From assembly GCA_951812745.1 (NCBI GenBank), contig OX638327.1:1054001-1118000 (forward strand): a stretch of 64,000 nt of DNA, given 5' to 3'. Of the stretch, positions 26,902-35,866 are shown piece after piece. The notes beneath the pieces were generated by a model, which worked only from the letters and a program-made list of their open reading frames with translations, was not told the origin of the DNA and ran no database searches. A program made the position numbers and the translations under genes. Every line of letters begins with the position of its first letter. Position 1 is the stretch's first letter. Source of the DNA: an uncultured Nitrospirales bacterium (GTDB taxonomy: Bacteria; Nitrospirota; Nitrospiria; Nitrospirales; UBA8639).

Positions 26902-27840
26902 CTACTCCTGAATGTCTTTGGCCCGACGATCCATATAACCCGACCGGACGGCCCCGTACAGATCGATGGTGGACTCTTCAAGCCCCTCGAACGTCTCGAG
27001 GTTCATGGCGCGATCATTCAAACGGTCTCCTGCATTGAGCCCCAGGTTCGGGGTAAACGGCATAAAATAGTTGACGGGGTTCATGAAAATATCGCCGGCA
27101 ATTCCTACCGCATCCCGAACCGTCATCGGAGGGAGCAACGGTAATACCATGTAGGGCCCGGAACCAATCCCATACGTCGCAAGGGTCTGACCGGCATCCT
27201 CCGCCGGCGGGGCTTCAATGCCGAACATGTACTTGGCCACGTCAAAGAGCCCCCCCACGCCGAGGATCGAATTCAGAAGGAACCGTTGCATTTCTATGCC
27301 GGCCCGATCGAATTTCCCCTGGAAGATGCTGTTGAGAAATCGTGAGGCAAACCCCAGATTATCAAACGCATTGGCCAGAGAATCTTGAACGTCGGGCGGC
27401 ACGACGCCGGAGTAGACCCTGGTCACCGGCTTCAGCGCATAGCGGTCGAGATTGTAGTTGAGAGCAAAGGTCCTTGAATTGAACGGCTCCCAGGGATCCT
27501 GCACCGGTTCGCTTTCAGTCGCAAACGGATCTTCGAACGTGCCCTCGACGACCGTTTCCTCCATGACGGGAATTGTTTCTTCGTCATCTATGTCCAATTC
27601 CCCGAAAGGCGTTTGCTCGCTGGGACGGCCAGGATCACCGGCCGGGTCGGGTGGAAAATACTGCAGGGCAATGGGATCCTCAGAAGCACGCGGGAGTTCA
27701 GGTATAGCCGGTTGGGAGACTTGAGGGCTCATGGGTTCGGCCAGAATGGCCGATGGCAATGCCAGAACGCCCAGGAGGAGGGCCATCTGAGCTAGGGTGC
27801 CCCCCGCGAAAGCGGGGGACAAGCGATTCCGAGCCGTCAT
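26902..27840 (-). CDS. mlaA: MlaA/VacJ-family outer-membrane protein
   Basis: About 312 residues from the ATG at 27840, which has GGAGAAG six bases upstream; the frame continues to 27906. A signal peptide (residues about 15-34, ending ILA) is followed by a Pro-rich acidic linker. The MlaA domain is about 120-280: DPWEPFNSRTFALNYNLDRYALKPV, then FLNSILGVGGLFDVAKYMFGI and YGIGSGPYMVLPLLPPMTVRDAVG. MlaA removes mislocalised phospholipids from the outer leaflet with the Mla system. The signal lacks a convincing lipobox cysteine, unlike classical MlaA; the anchoring mode is unclear. No other mla gene is in the window. Confidence 0.9.
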   Translation of the reverse strand: MTARNRLSPAFAGGTLAQMALLLGVLALPSAILAEPMSPQVSQPAIPELPRASEDPIALQYFPPDPAGDPGRPSEQTPFGELDIDDEETIPVMEETVVEGTFEDPFATESEPVQDPWEPFNSRTFALNYNLDRYALKPVTRVYSGVVPPDVQDSLANAFDNLGFASRFLNSIFQGKFDRAGIEMQRFLLNSILGVGGLFDVAKYMFGIEAPPAEDAGQTLATYGIGSGPYMVLPLLPPMTVRDAVGIAGDIFMNPVNYFMPFTPNLGLNAGDRLNDRAMNLETFEGLEESTIDLYGAVRSGYMDRRAKDIQE

Positions 27841-27943
27841 ACGCTTCTTCTCCATCGAGAGAAAGACCGTGAACTCATGCGTCCCACGGATTCTCCTTTG
27901 CCGCAAGCCTCACTCTTCCAGAAAGAGCCGGTGAAGGGAAGCT

Positions 27944-28153
27944 TTACTCGGAACTGCCTAACATGTCATCGACCAACGGACGATTGATGTCTTCACAACC
28001 CGGACACAAGACGTCGAACAGCGTCTCGTAGTCCTCCACGTAGTTCCGGTGGTCGGCCAATTTTTCCTCGAGCACGTCCTGGTAACAGGTATCACACAAC
28101 ATCATGATCCCACGCATCACCGACACGGTTTTGCGACCATGGCTCCCGGTCAT
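27944..28153 (-). CDS. Small CxxC...CxxC protein
   Basis: A 69-residue protein with LCDTCYQDVLEE and later VLCPGCEDIN, i.e. two CxxC pairs about 30 residues apart, suitable for one zinc ion. A run of acidic residues lies between them. An AGAGG box precedes the ATG at 28153. Together with the next small gene (28247-28441) it forms a pair of tiny cysteine-bearing cytosolic proteins on one strand. Function unknown. Confidence 0.6.
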   Translation of the reverse strand: MTGSHGRKTVSVMRGIMMLCDTCYQDVLEEKLADHRNYVEDYETLFDVLCPGCEDINRPLVDDMLGSSE

Positions 28154-28246
28154 ACGGCACCTCTTTCCAGAACCGGATCACGTATCATGTTCGTCTCGAC
28201 CACGGCCTCCATCTTCCTCAATGCACACCCTTAACCGCAGACGCCA

Positions 28247-28441
28247 TCACGACCAGCCGCGTTGCTGGGCCAGAAAAAAATCTTCCGTCTCAAGATCGAT
28301 GCCGCATTCCGGGCATTCGTATGGTTGATCCGGTGGAGGGATCGACAATTCCTTCTCCTGGATCTGTCCCTGACAAACGTGATAATAGTGTCCACCAGCA
28401 TGTTCGGAATCCAATGGATCATTTTCAAATTTGAGAATCAT
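28247..28441 (-). CDS. Small CPEC-motif protein
   Basis: A 64-residue protein with MILKFENDPLDSEHAGGHYYHVC at the start and PYECPECGIDLETEDFF near the end, again hinting at a zinc ribbon-like site with His and Cys ligands. A GGAG box is upstream. The start codon shares CATG with the possible ATG of the sugar dehydrogenase on the opposite strand, so the two genes are divergent with no gap. Function unknown. Confidence 0.6.
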   Translation of the reverse strand: MILKFENDPLDSEHAGGHYYHVCQGQIQEKELSIPPPDQPYECPECGIDLETEDFFLAQQRGWS

Positions 28442-29633
28442 GGTTTGCTCCGTAAAAGTACGCCTCAGTTATAACAAGGACGGCAAACGGTGTGCAATCC
28501 TCGGCGCGCTTGGAGTTTTCTTCTTCATACTGTCGGCGCACCAGGCATGGGCGTTATCTCAAGTCCCTCGGCCTTCCGCCGAACCAATCGCTCTCGCGCC
28601 CGTCCTCACGCAGGGACTCATCCAACCCGTGTTCATCGGACATGCGGGCGACCACAGCCAACGGCTCTTTATCGTGGAACAGCCGGGCAGGATCCGAATC
28701 CTTCGGAACGGCACCCTGCAAGCCTCGGCTTTTCTGGACATTTCCGACCGGGTCAACTTCGGCGGGGAAATGGGGCTGCTGGGATTGGCGTTCCACCCCG
28801 GCTTTGCGAAAAACGGCCGGTTCTTCGTCAATTATACAAGAAAACCGGATGGGGCCACGATCGTAGCGGAATTTCACGTTTCACAAGACCCCGACCGTGC
28901 CCTCCACAACGAAAAAACCCTGATGGTGATTCCCCAACCCTATTCGAATCATAACGGCGGGATGGTGGCCTTCGGGCCTGACGGGTATCTGTACATTGCC
29001 ACGGGAGACGGCGGAGCAGGCGGTGATCCGGGCAATCGAGGGCAAAGCCCGAACACCTTGCTGGGAAAAATTTTACGCATCGACGTTGATCAAGGAGATC
29101 CCTACGGCATTCCTCCTGACAATCCCTTTGCCGGGCAACGAAGCGGAAGGGAAATCTTTGCCCTCGGCTTCCGGAATCCCTGGAGATTCTCTTTCGACGG
29201 GCAGACCGGCCAATTGTGGGCCGCGGACGTGGGGCAAAATCGTTGGGAAGAAATCGACGTAGTGGAAGCGGGGAGCAACTACGGCTGGCGCGTCATGGAA
29301 GGGGCCCACTGTTTTCAGCCTTCTCAAGGCTGCGCCACGACCGGCCTGACCCTCCCCGTAGCGGAATACCGGAATCAATCGCCCCATTGCTCCGTCACGG
29401 GCGGATACGTGTACCGGGGAACACGCGTGGCTTTCTTAGAGGGCACCTACGTGTTCGGAGACTACTGCAGCGGCCGGATCATGGGCTTGATCGACGGGCA
29501 CCCGCACGACCTTTTGGCCTCGGGGTTAAGGATTTCTTCCTTCGGGGAAGATGAAGCAGGCGAACTGTACGTCGTGGATCACGGGGGCGGCCTCTACAGG
29601 ATCACCCCGGCATCCACGCCTGACCAACCATGA
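28440..29633 (+). CDS. Secreted PQQ-dependent sugar dehydrogenase family protein
   Basis: About 397 residues. A hydrophobic signal (ILGALGVFFFILSAHQAWA) leads to a soluble aldose/glucose-sorbosone dehydrogenase beta-propeller: PVFIGHAGDHSQRLFIVEQPGRIRI, then FGGEMGLLGLAFHPGFAKNGRFFVNYT, PYSNHNGGMVAFGPDGYLYIATGDGGAGGDP, ALGFRNPWRFSFD and WAADVGQNRWEEIDVVEAGSNYGW. Family members use PQQ with calcium to oxidise sugars in the periplasm. Two potential starts lie close together (TTG 28431, ATG 28440); ATG is preferred. The substrate is not identified. Confidence 0.9.
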   Translation: MVCSVKVRLSYNKDGKRCAILGALGVFFFILSAHQAWALSQVPRPSAEPIALAPVLTQGLIQPVFIGHAGDHSQRLFIVEQPGRIRILRNGTLQASAFLDISDRVNFGGEMGLLGLAFHPGFAKNGRFFVNYTRKPDGATIVAEFHVSQDPDRALHNEKTLMVIPQPYSNHNGGMVAFGPDGYLYIATGDGGAGGDPGNRGQSPNTLLGKILRIDVDQGDPYGIPPDNPFAGQRSGREIFALGFRNPWRFSFDGQTGQLWAADVGQNRWEEIDVVEAGSNYGWRVMEGAHCFQPSQGCATTGLTLPVAEYRNQSPHCSVTGGYVYRGTRVAFLEGTYVFGDYCSGRIMGLIDGHPHDLLASGLRISSFGEDEAGELYVVDHGGGLYRITPASTPDQP

Positions 29634-29742
29634 GGTGCATCCGGCAGACCCCAAACAGCCGGACAGACCCCGCGGGCCCTGCTTTGGGGCTTTGACGGGA
29701 GTAGGTCATGGGCAATACGCCTGCATGGGGCATGCCTGCACT

Positions 29743-32220
29743 TTATGGTTCGTTCTCGTGAAGGCTCTGCAGCACTTGCTCACGAGTCGTTCGTGCTTTT
29801 TTCAGGTTCGGCTCCAGGGACAACGCCTGATCGAGGCTACGTAACGCTTCCTCGGTTCGACCCAGTTGGTGAAGCACGACGCCCATGTTGACGTGGACTT
29901 CCGTATTGTCGGGCTCGACGTCGATGAGAGTCCGAAACAGATCGAGGGTCTCCTTGTGACGCTGTTGCTCGTAACGCAACGAGATCAGACGCCTGAGGGC
30001 TTCCGGGTTGCGCGGGTTCATAGCCAGGGCCTGCTCATACTGCTTTTCAGCCGCTTCGAGTCGGCCTTGATCCTGCTCGATACGAGCCAGGAAAACGTGC
30101 AGCACCGATGCCGTTGACGGGTCCGAGTCCGCAAGCAAGGGCACGGCCCGCTCCAAGCGATCCGCCGCCTCGGCGTAGCGCTGCGCGTGGAACAGCGTAT
30201 CGCCCATGCCGGCATAGGCCATGCCAAACCAGGGGTGCAACTCGACGACGAGGCCGTACCATTCGAGTGCTTCTTCGTATAGTCCTTGCTCCCTGAGCGA
30301 TTCGGCCAAACTCTGCATGGGTCCGGGGCCTTCCGGCACCAGATCCAAGGCGCGACGGTGATGTTTCTCGGCTTCGTCAAGCCGACCCAACTTTCGCGCC
30401 GCCAGGCTCAGTTGGGTATGCAGTCGGGCGTGCAGACGGCGTTCCGAGGGCAAACTTTCAGCTTGCAGAGCAACGACCGGCTTCAGGGCCTCGAAGACAT
30501 CGGCGTAGCGCCCTATGCGGATTAGGACGCTGCCGCGGCCGACGTGGGTCCTGATATCTTCAGGGCCAAGTTCGAGAACGGCGTCGTAGACCTCGAGCGC
30601 TTCCTCGTAACGCTCCTGCTTGTCCAGTGCATTAGCCAGACTCAGGAGGATCATGGGGTGGCGCCGGTCGAGTTTGTAGCCGCGGCGCAGGTACTGTTCG
30701 GCCTCATCGAACCGCCGGAGGCCGACGAGCACCTCACCGACGTTGACATAGGCATCCGCGGAATCCGGACGTTGCTCCACCGCGGTCAGCGCCGCGGCGA
30801 GGGCCTCCTCTTTGCGTCCCTGTGCCAACAACGCGGCGCCGAGATTGAGATGCGCATCATGCGCCACCGGATTGAGCGCGATCACGTGTGTGTAGAACGT
30901 GACGTCATCCCGGTAGATGCTCGCCTGTTGCCAGGTCAGCGTACCCAGGACGACCAAGATCATACCCGCCACGGTCAACGCGCCGTATCGCCACGCGCCG
31001 GACAGCTTGTCCACCCCATGCGCCGCACACCCGACGAAAACCACGATCAACCCGAGGCTGGCCAGGTATTGATAGCGGTCGGCCACAAAGGAGAATGTCA
31101 TGTAGATATTGTCCACAAAGCCCAGCATCGGCGCTAGCGTCACGGCAAAGAACGCGACGCCGGCCAGCGGCCCGTGGCCCATCCGCGACCGGAAACGCCA
31201 CAGCAGCCCCAGCGCCGTCAACGCCGCGGCCACGTATCCCCAGCCCAGCGGCGCCAGCGGGTCTATGTCCCAGCGCGGATAGAGCACGGCCAGGTCGGCC
31301 GGCCAGAGCAGTTTGCCCACGTAGAACCACAGGGCGCGTGCCGAGATAAGCAATCGATCGACGGCGGAGTAGTCGAAAAGCAGAGGCTGCCGGCGCTGGT
31401 AAAACGAGATTTCAGTCAGTCCGATGCCCAATCCCACGAGGAAGAACGGCAGCAGGCGCAAGACGTCGGTGGAAGTCACGCGGCCTTGTTGCCACCAGTG
31501 CCCAATCAGCAGGGCCACGGGCAAGGTCACTGCAACCGACTTGCTCAGCAGGCCCGCCACGAACAACGCCATCGCCAGGACGTAGTGCCCCGCGCGCGGG
31601 GCATCGACAAAACGCAGCCAGACCAAGGCGGCGAGAAGGTAGAACAAGGCCGACAACAGGTCCTTGCGTCCCATCACCCAGGCAACGGCTTCGACGTGGA
31701 CGGGATGAACGGCGAATACCGCGGCGATGAGCCAGGCTCCGGGTACGGCCAAGCGACGCAGCAGCCGCCACACCAGCCACGTATTGGCAAAATGCAACAA
31801 GAGGTTGACGACGTGATAGCCGACCGGAGCGAACCCCCACAGCTTGTGCTCCAACCAGAAGGTCGAATAGGGAAGCGGCCAAAAGTGCCCTTCGCGGGTA
31901 TCACCGCCCCGGTAAGTATTTTCCGTATCGAACCAGAGATGCCAGAGACCGGACCACTTCTGCACGGCCTTCGACGAAGTCAAAATAAGGTCGTCCCAGA
32001 TAAAGCCCGCCTGCGTCGCGGGGAAATAGCTGACGGCCACCAGCAGGGCAAGCCCGAGAATACCCAGCACATCCCGCGGCGCGGACGTGGGTCCCTGCAC
32101 CGATGGCCGGACGGAAGTCCCCTCGCTCTTCAGGGCATCCGGCTGCGCCGGCCTGCGCTCCTGCGGCAAAGAAGTTGGCTGGTCGCGGCGCGGGCGTCTC
32201 GCCTGCTTCCTGGACGTCAT
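29743..32220 (-). CDS. TMTC-like membrane protein with TPR tail, probable GT-C glycosyltransferase
   Basis: An 825-residue protein. A basic cytosolic leader (about 1-50) leads to roughly ten or more hydrophobic segments (50-460), then about ten tetratricopeptide repeats to the end. The first luminal loop has the acidic pair in IWDDLILTSS, and a conserved HPVHVEAVAWVMGRKDLLSALFYLL motif follows, both resembling eukaryotic TMTC proteins and bacterial counterparts. Known TMTC proteins are O-mannosyltransferases of the GT-C class. The TPR domain would sit on the opposite side of the membrane from the cytosol. It stands alone, convergent with the sugar dehydrogenase and divergent from the glycan block. 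Acceptor and donor are unknown. Confidence 0.85.
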   Translation of the reverse strand: MTSRKQARRPRRDQPTSLPQERRPAQPDALKSEGTSVRPSVQGPTSAPRDVLGILGLALLVAVSYFPATQAGFIWDDLILTSSKAVQKWSGLWHLWFDTENTYRGGDTREGHFWPLPYSTFWLEHKLWGFAPVGYHVVNLLLHFANTWLVWRLLRRLAVPGAWLIAAVFAVHPVHVEAVAWVMGRKDLLSALFYLLAALVWLRFVDAPRAGHYVLAMALFVAGLLSKSVAVTLPVALLIGHWWQQGRVTSTDVLRLLPFFLVGLGIGLTEISFYQRRQPLLFDYSAVDRLLISARALWFYVGKLLWPADLAVLYPRWDIDPLAPLGWGYVAAALTALGLLWRFRSRMGHGPLAGVAFFAVTLAPMLGFVDNIYMTFSFVADRYQYLASLGLIVVFVGCAAHGVDKLSGAWRYGALTVAGMILVVLGTLTWQQASIYRDDVTFYTHVIALNPVAHDAHLNLGAALLAQGRKEEALAAALTAVEQRPDSADAYVNVGEVLVGLRRFDEAEQYLRRGYKLDRRHPMILLSLANALDKQERYEEALEVYDAVLELGPEDIRTHVGRGSVLIRIGRYADVFEALKPVVALQAESLPSERRLHARLHTQLSLAARKLGRLDEAEKHHRRALDLVPEGPGPMQSLAESLREQGLYEEALEWYGLVVELHPWFGMAYAGMGDTLFHAQRYAEAADRLERAVPLLADSDPSTASVLHVFLARIEQDQGRLEAAEKQYEQALAMNPRNPEALRRLISLRYEQQRHKETLDLFRTLIDVEPDNTEVHVNMGVVLHQLGRTEEALRSLDQALSLEPNLKKARTTREQVLQSLHENEP

Positions 32221-32724
32221 GGTCGGCTCCCTGAAGGGCGCTTGAGTGGTGCGCTGTTCAAGTCTTGCTATCGTCCTGAGACGACGGAAGCGGGGAGCGG
32301 CCGCCAGCGCATTCGCAGTGGTGGCGGTTCAAGGCGTCTGAGACAACAAGAGGCGTTCAGGTCGGCAAGATACGACAGCGGGGCATGAAATTCAAGAGGT
32401 TGGAAATCGCTAAGATCACCCGGGCCTCCACGCCTGACAAAGTCAATGGAGGTCCGGGTTGCACTCTTTTCGCCATTTTTTGTAAAACTCGTTTCGAGTC
32501 ATTGCCCACTTCGTTGCAGGCGACAGATCTTCTCCTTGCAATTTCCACGTGCCGCTTCCAAGGTCAAGGCCGGCGAAAGCGCCACGTCGAAGCCGCAAAG
32601 CGCCTCACCTAGTCCGTCCGGAGGGAATCACGCCGTCCGGAGGGAATAAGGGAACACCCCCGTCGAAATGAGCATTGCCGTTGACGGGATTGAGTTCGAT
32701 GAGGGAAAGCGTCAGGGAATTTCT
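32221..32724. other. Intergenic region before the glycan block, with tandem 15-mers
   Basis: No supported gene in about 500 bases between the divergent TMTC-like and oxidoreductase genes. Two direct copies of CCGTCCGGAGGGAAT lie at 32614-32628 and 32633-32647, upstream of the oxidoreductase. A segment near 32410 (GATCACCCGGGCCTCCACG) resembles sequence near 29605 and 40585. Probably holds promoters for both flanking genes. Confidence 0.6.
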
Positions 32725-33732
32725 ATGAACGTCGCCGTTGTCGGATACGGATATTGGGGCCCCAATCTCGCCCGCAATTTTTCCTCGTTGGAAGGGGTTT
32801 CCCTGAGAACCGTATGCGAGTGCAACCCGCACCTGTTGAAAAAAGCGCAAAAAGCCTATCCCCTCGCCTCGATGACGGGTGACTTTGACGAGATTCTCAA
32901 AGACGGCTCAATAGACGCCGTGTGCATCGCCACCCCCGCGTTGACCCATTACGACCTTTCCCTGCGCGCTCTCAGGGCGGGCAAGCACGTTCTGGTTGAA
33001 AAGCCCATGGCAATGAGTTCGGCGCAGTGCGACATGATGGCCCGGGAAGCGGACAAACGTGGACTCGTTGTGATGGTTGACCACCCTTTTGCCTACTGCG
33101 GAGCGGTTCGCAAACTGGCGGAGTTTTCATCCAAGGGCGAGTTGGGCAACCTGTATTACTTTGATTCCGTCCGCATCAACCTGGGCATCATGCAGTCCGA
33201 CGTGAACGTGTTGTGGGATTTGGCGGTCCACGACCTTTCAATCCTGTTTCAACTCGGTGGGGAACGGCCGGTTTCGGTTTCCGCTTCGGGCGTTTCCCAC
33301 ATTGAGAACAGACCCATCGACACCGTGTATTTGACGTTGCACTACGATTCTTCTTTTATAGCCCACGTGCACGTGAGTTGGCTTGCGCCGATAAAGATAC
33401 GGCATACAACCGTGGCGGGAGATTGTAAAATGGCGATATACAATGACACCGAATCGGTTGAAAAATTGAAAATTTACGACAGCGGAGTGGATATGAAATC
33501 CGCAAGCAGGGAAGATATGAACAAACTTCTTGTTGAATACCGCGCGGGAGACATCTACGTGCCGAGACTTGACTCTTCCGAACCGCTTGCGCTCCTTACC
33601 GCGGACTTTTACCACGCCGTGTGCCGGAGCGAAAAGCCGCTGACGGGCGCCGAAGACGGAGCGCGGGTCGTCCGTATTCTTGAAGCCGCGGATCGATCCA
33701 TCCAACGGAACGGAGAGAGGATTGCCCTCTGA
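32725..33732 (+). CDS. Gfo/Idh/MocA-family sugar-nucleotide oxidoreductase
   Basis: A 335-residue NAD(P)-dependent oxidoreductase. The N-terminal Rossmann fold opens with MNVAVVGYGYWGPNLARNF (GxGxxG), and the EKPMAMS motif near residue 93 carries the family's conserved Lys-Pro. The frame extends to 32668, but MNVAVV is the natural start. Family members such as WlbA/WbpB oxidise C3 of UDP-sugars before amination. The aminotransferase next door supports the same route here. Sugar identity is not determined. Confidence 0.92.
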   Translation: MNVAVVGYGYWGPNLARNFSSLEGVSLRTVCECNPHLLKKAQKAYPLASMTGDFDEILKDGSIDAVCIATPALTHYDLSLRALRAGKHVLVEKPMAMSSAQCDMMAREADKRGLVVMVDHPFAYCGAVRKLAEFSSKGELGNLYYFDSVRINLGIMQSDVNVLWDLAVHDLSILFQLGGERPVSVSASGVSHIENRPIDTVYLTLHYDSSFIAHVHVSWLAPIKIRHTTVAGDCKMAIYNDTESVEKLKIYDSGVDMKSASREDMNKLLVEYRAGDIYVPRLDSSEPLALLTADFYHAVCRSEKPLTGAEDGARVVRILEAADRSIQRNGERIAL

Positions 33733-33742
33733 ATCACGTGCG

Positions 33743-34879
33743 ATGAAGGGAGTGCCTTTTCTTGACCTGGAAGCGCAGCACCATCCCGTCAAAGACGAGA
33801 TCAAAGAGGCGCTCGGGCGGGTCGTGGATTCCGGCTGTTACGTGCTCGGTCCCGAGGTGGCGGCGTTTGAGGAACAATTCGCGGCCTTTGTCGGCACCCA
33901 GCACGCCGTGTGCGTCAACAGCGGAACGAGCGCCATTCACCTTGCCCTTCTCGCCGCCGGGGTTTGCGAGGGCGATGAGGTGATCGTGCCCGCCATGACT
34001 TTTATCGCGACCGCCATGGCGGTGACGTACATAGGAGCTAAGCCCGTGTGCGTTGACGTTGACCGTTTTTGCACGATGAATCCCGAAGCGGTTGAAGACG
34101 CCATCACCCCGAAGACAAAAGCGATTATGCCCGTCCATCTTTACGGACAGCCCGCGGACGTGGACGCTATCACGAACGTTGCAGAAAAATATGGCATCGC
34201 GGTGATTGAAGATGCGGCTCAGGCGCACGGCGCGGTGTATAAAGGCCGCCGATGTGGAAGCATGGGCAAAGCCGCCGCGTGGAGTTTCTATCCGGGCAAA
34301 AATCTCGGCGCGCTCGGAGAGGGCGGAGCGGTGACCACCAATGACCCGGACATTGCCGAAAAGTGCGTGACGTTGCGCGATTGGGGACAGGGTGCAAAAG
34401 GGTGGCACGTCGTCAAAGGGTTCAACTACAGAATGGACGCTTTTCAGGGCGCCGCGCTGGGCGTCAAGTTGAGACACCTGGACGAGTGGACGGAACAGCG
34501 AATCTCGGCGGCCCGAATGTATCGTGACAAACTCTCCGGTGTTCCCGGCATTGAGCTTCCCGCAAGCAGAGAGGGCTCCCGCAGTGTGTGGCATATTTTC
34601 GCGGTCATGGTGGAAAACAGGGACACGGTTGCCACAATGATGCGCGAACAGAACATAGGCGTCTCCATTCACTATCCGAACGCGGTTCATCTGCACCCCT
34701 GTTACCGGGATTTGGGATACAACGCAGGAGATTTTCCGAACGCCGAAAACATCGCCAACAACGAGATTTCCCTTCCGATGTTTCCCGGCATCACCGGGGA
34801 GCAGATTGAAAAAGTGGTCAACGCGGTTGTGGAGACGGTTTCCCGTCTTCACGGCAACGACCGGAGCACGGCAAGATGA
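33743..34879 (+). CDS. DegT/DnrJ/EryC1/StrS-family sugar aminotransferase
   Basis: A 378-residue PLP enzyme from the ATG at 33743; an upstream in-frame extension to 33680 overlaps the oxidoreductase. Visible signatures are VNSGTSAIHLALLAAGV, DEVIVPAMTFIATA, VIEDAAQAHGA and the PLP-lysine segment SFYPGKNLGALGEGGAV. It adds an amino group to a 3- or 4-keto sugar nucleotide. It follows the oxidoreductase by ten bases, and its stop overlaps the GT2 start (ATGA), so the three form one operon. The product is probably an amino-sugar for surface glycan or for modification of a lipid. Confidence 0.94.
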   Translation: MKGVPFLDLEAQHHPVKDEIKEALGRVVDSGCYVLGPEVAAFEEQFAAFVGTQHAVCVNSGTSAIHLALLAAGVCEGDEVIVPAMTFIATAMAVTYIGAKPVCVDVDRFCTMNPEAVEDAITPKTKAIMPVHLYGQPADVDAITNVAEKYGIAVIEDAAQAHGAVYKGRRCGSMGKAAAWSFYPGKNLGALGEGGAVTTNDPDIAEKCVTLRDWGQGAKGWHVVKGFNYRMDAFQGAALGVKLRHLDEWTEQRISAARMYRDKLSGVPGIELPASREGSRSVWHIFAVMVENRDTVATMMREQNIGVSIHYPNAVHLHPCYRDLGYNAGDFPNAENIANNEISLPMFPGITGEQIEKVVNAVVETVSRLHGNDRSTAR

Positions 34880-35814
34880 AAAAAATATCCCTGATTTCTA
34901 CGGCTTTTAACGAGGAAAAAAACCTTCCCGAACTTTACGCCGAACTTGTTCCCGTGCTTGAAAATCTGGAAATGGATTGGGAATGGATCATCATTGACGA
35001 CCATTCCACCGATTCAACGCCGGAGGTGATCAAACGTCTTTCACAGTCCGATTCCAGAATCAAAGGGCTTCGCATGGCAAAGAACAAGGGCTCCCATGCT
35101 CTCTGCCTTTTCGGGTTTCAGAAGGCGTCCGGTGACTACGCGGTGCTACTCCCCGCTGACGGGCAGGACCCGCCGGCATACATCACGCGGCTTGTGGAGG
35201 AGCTACAAAAAGGCGCTCACAAGGTGGTATGGCTTACGCGCGAAAACCGTAGGGGAGACCCTTTTTTCAAGCGTCTTATGGCGCGTCTGTACTACTTTGT
35301 TTTGCGCAACCTGATGGGGCTTTCCTCAATTCCCCCAAACGGCGGGGATATGGTGCTTGTTGACGCCGTGGTTCTTGAGGAATTGCGCAAAATCAGGGAG
35401 AAAAATTTCAACATCCTTGTCACAATCGCCGAATTGGGGTTTTCTCAGGCGTATATTCCAGGCAAAAGGCGCCCCAGGGTTCACGGTAAAAGCAATTTTA
35501 CTTTCGTAAAGAATTTCAACCTGCTTTTTGACACGCTCACGGCTCATTCGGTCGTGCCGTTGCGGATCATAACCTGTCTCGGCTTCTTCACCGCTTTCTT
35601 GGGCTTTCTGTACGGCATTGTCGCTTTCATAGCGAAGTTGAAAGGATTGCCAATTGAAGGTTGGACGTCTCTTATATTGACCATTCTTGTTATCGGAGGG
35701 GTTCAAATGGTTATGCTCGGAGTGATCGGAGAATATCTCTGGAGAACGTTGGAAAATACGCGCCAGTCATCGGGCTTGATCGTTGAGTCGGAGATAGGAG
35801 AATGGAAGAACTGA
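34876..35814 (+). CDS. GT2 family glycosyltransferase (DPM1/ArnC-like) with two C-terminal membrane segments
   Basis: A 312-residue enzyme. The GT-A domain carries LISTAFNEEKNLPELY, WIIIDDHSTDSTPEVI and the metal-binding LLPADGQDPP. Two hydrophobic helices follow at about 230-260 and 270-295 (FTAFLGFLYGIVAFIA; LTILVIGGVQMVMLGVIGEYLW). This is the ArnC/GtrB/DPM1 plan, which transfers a sugar to undecaprenyl phosphate. A GtrA-like protein is encoded 2.3 kb downstream, in keeping with a GtrB/GtrA flippase pair. Donor sugar likely comes from the two preceding enzymes. Confidence 0.93.
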   Translation: MKKISLISTAFNEEKNLPELYAELVPVLENLEMDWEWIIIDDHSTDSTPEVIKRLSQSDSRIKGLRMAKNKGSHALCLFGFQKASGDYAVLLPADGQDPPAYITRLVEELQKGAHKVVWLTRENRRGDPFFKRLMARLYYFVLRNLMGLSSIPPNGGDMVLVDAVVLEELRKIREKNFNILVTIAELGFSQAYIPGKRRPRVHGKSNFTFVKNFNLLFDTLTAHSVVPLRIITCLGFFTAFLGFLYGIVAFIAKLKGLPIEGWTSLILTILVIGGVQMVMLGVIGEYLWRTLENTRQSSGLIVESEIGEWKN

Positions 35815-35866
35815 ACGGCTATGTGGATTTGAGGATTTCAAAACCCATGGATGGGTTTGCCGATAA

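Noticed and set aside
33734-34852. 372-residue minus-strand frame
   Set aside because: Lies wholly opposite the sugar aminotransferase, has no ribosome site and a His/Arg/Val-heavy composition typical of antisense of a GC-rich gene.
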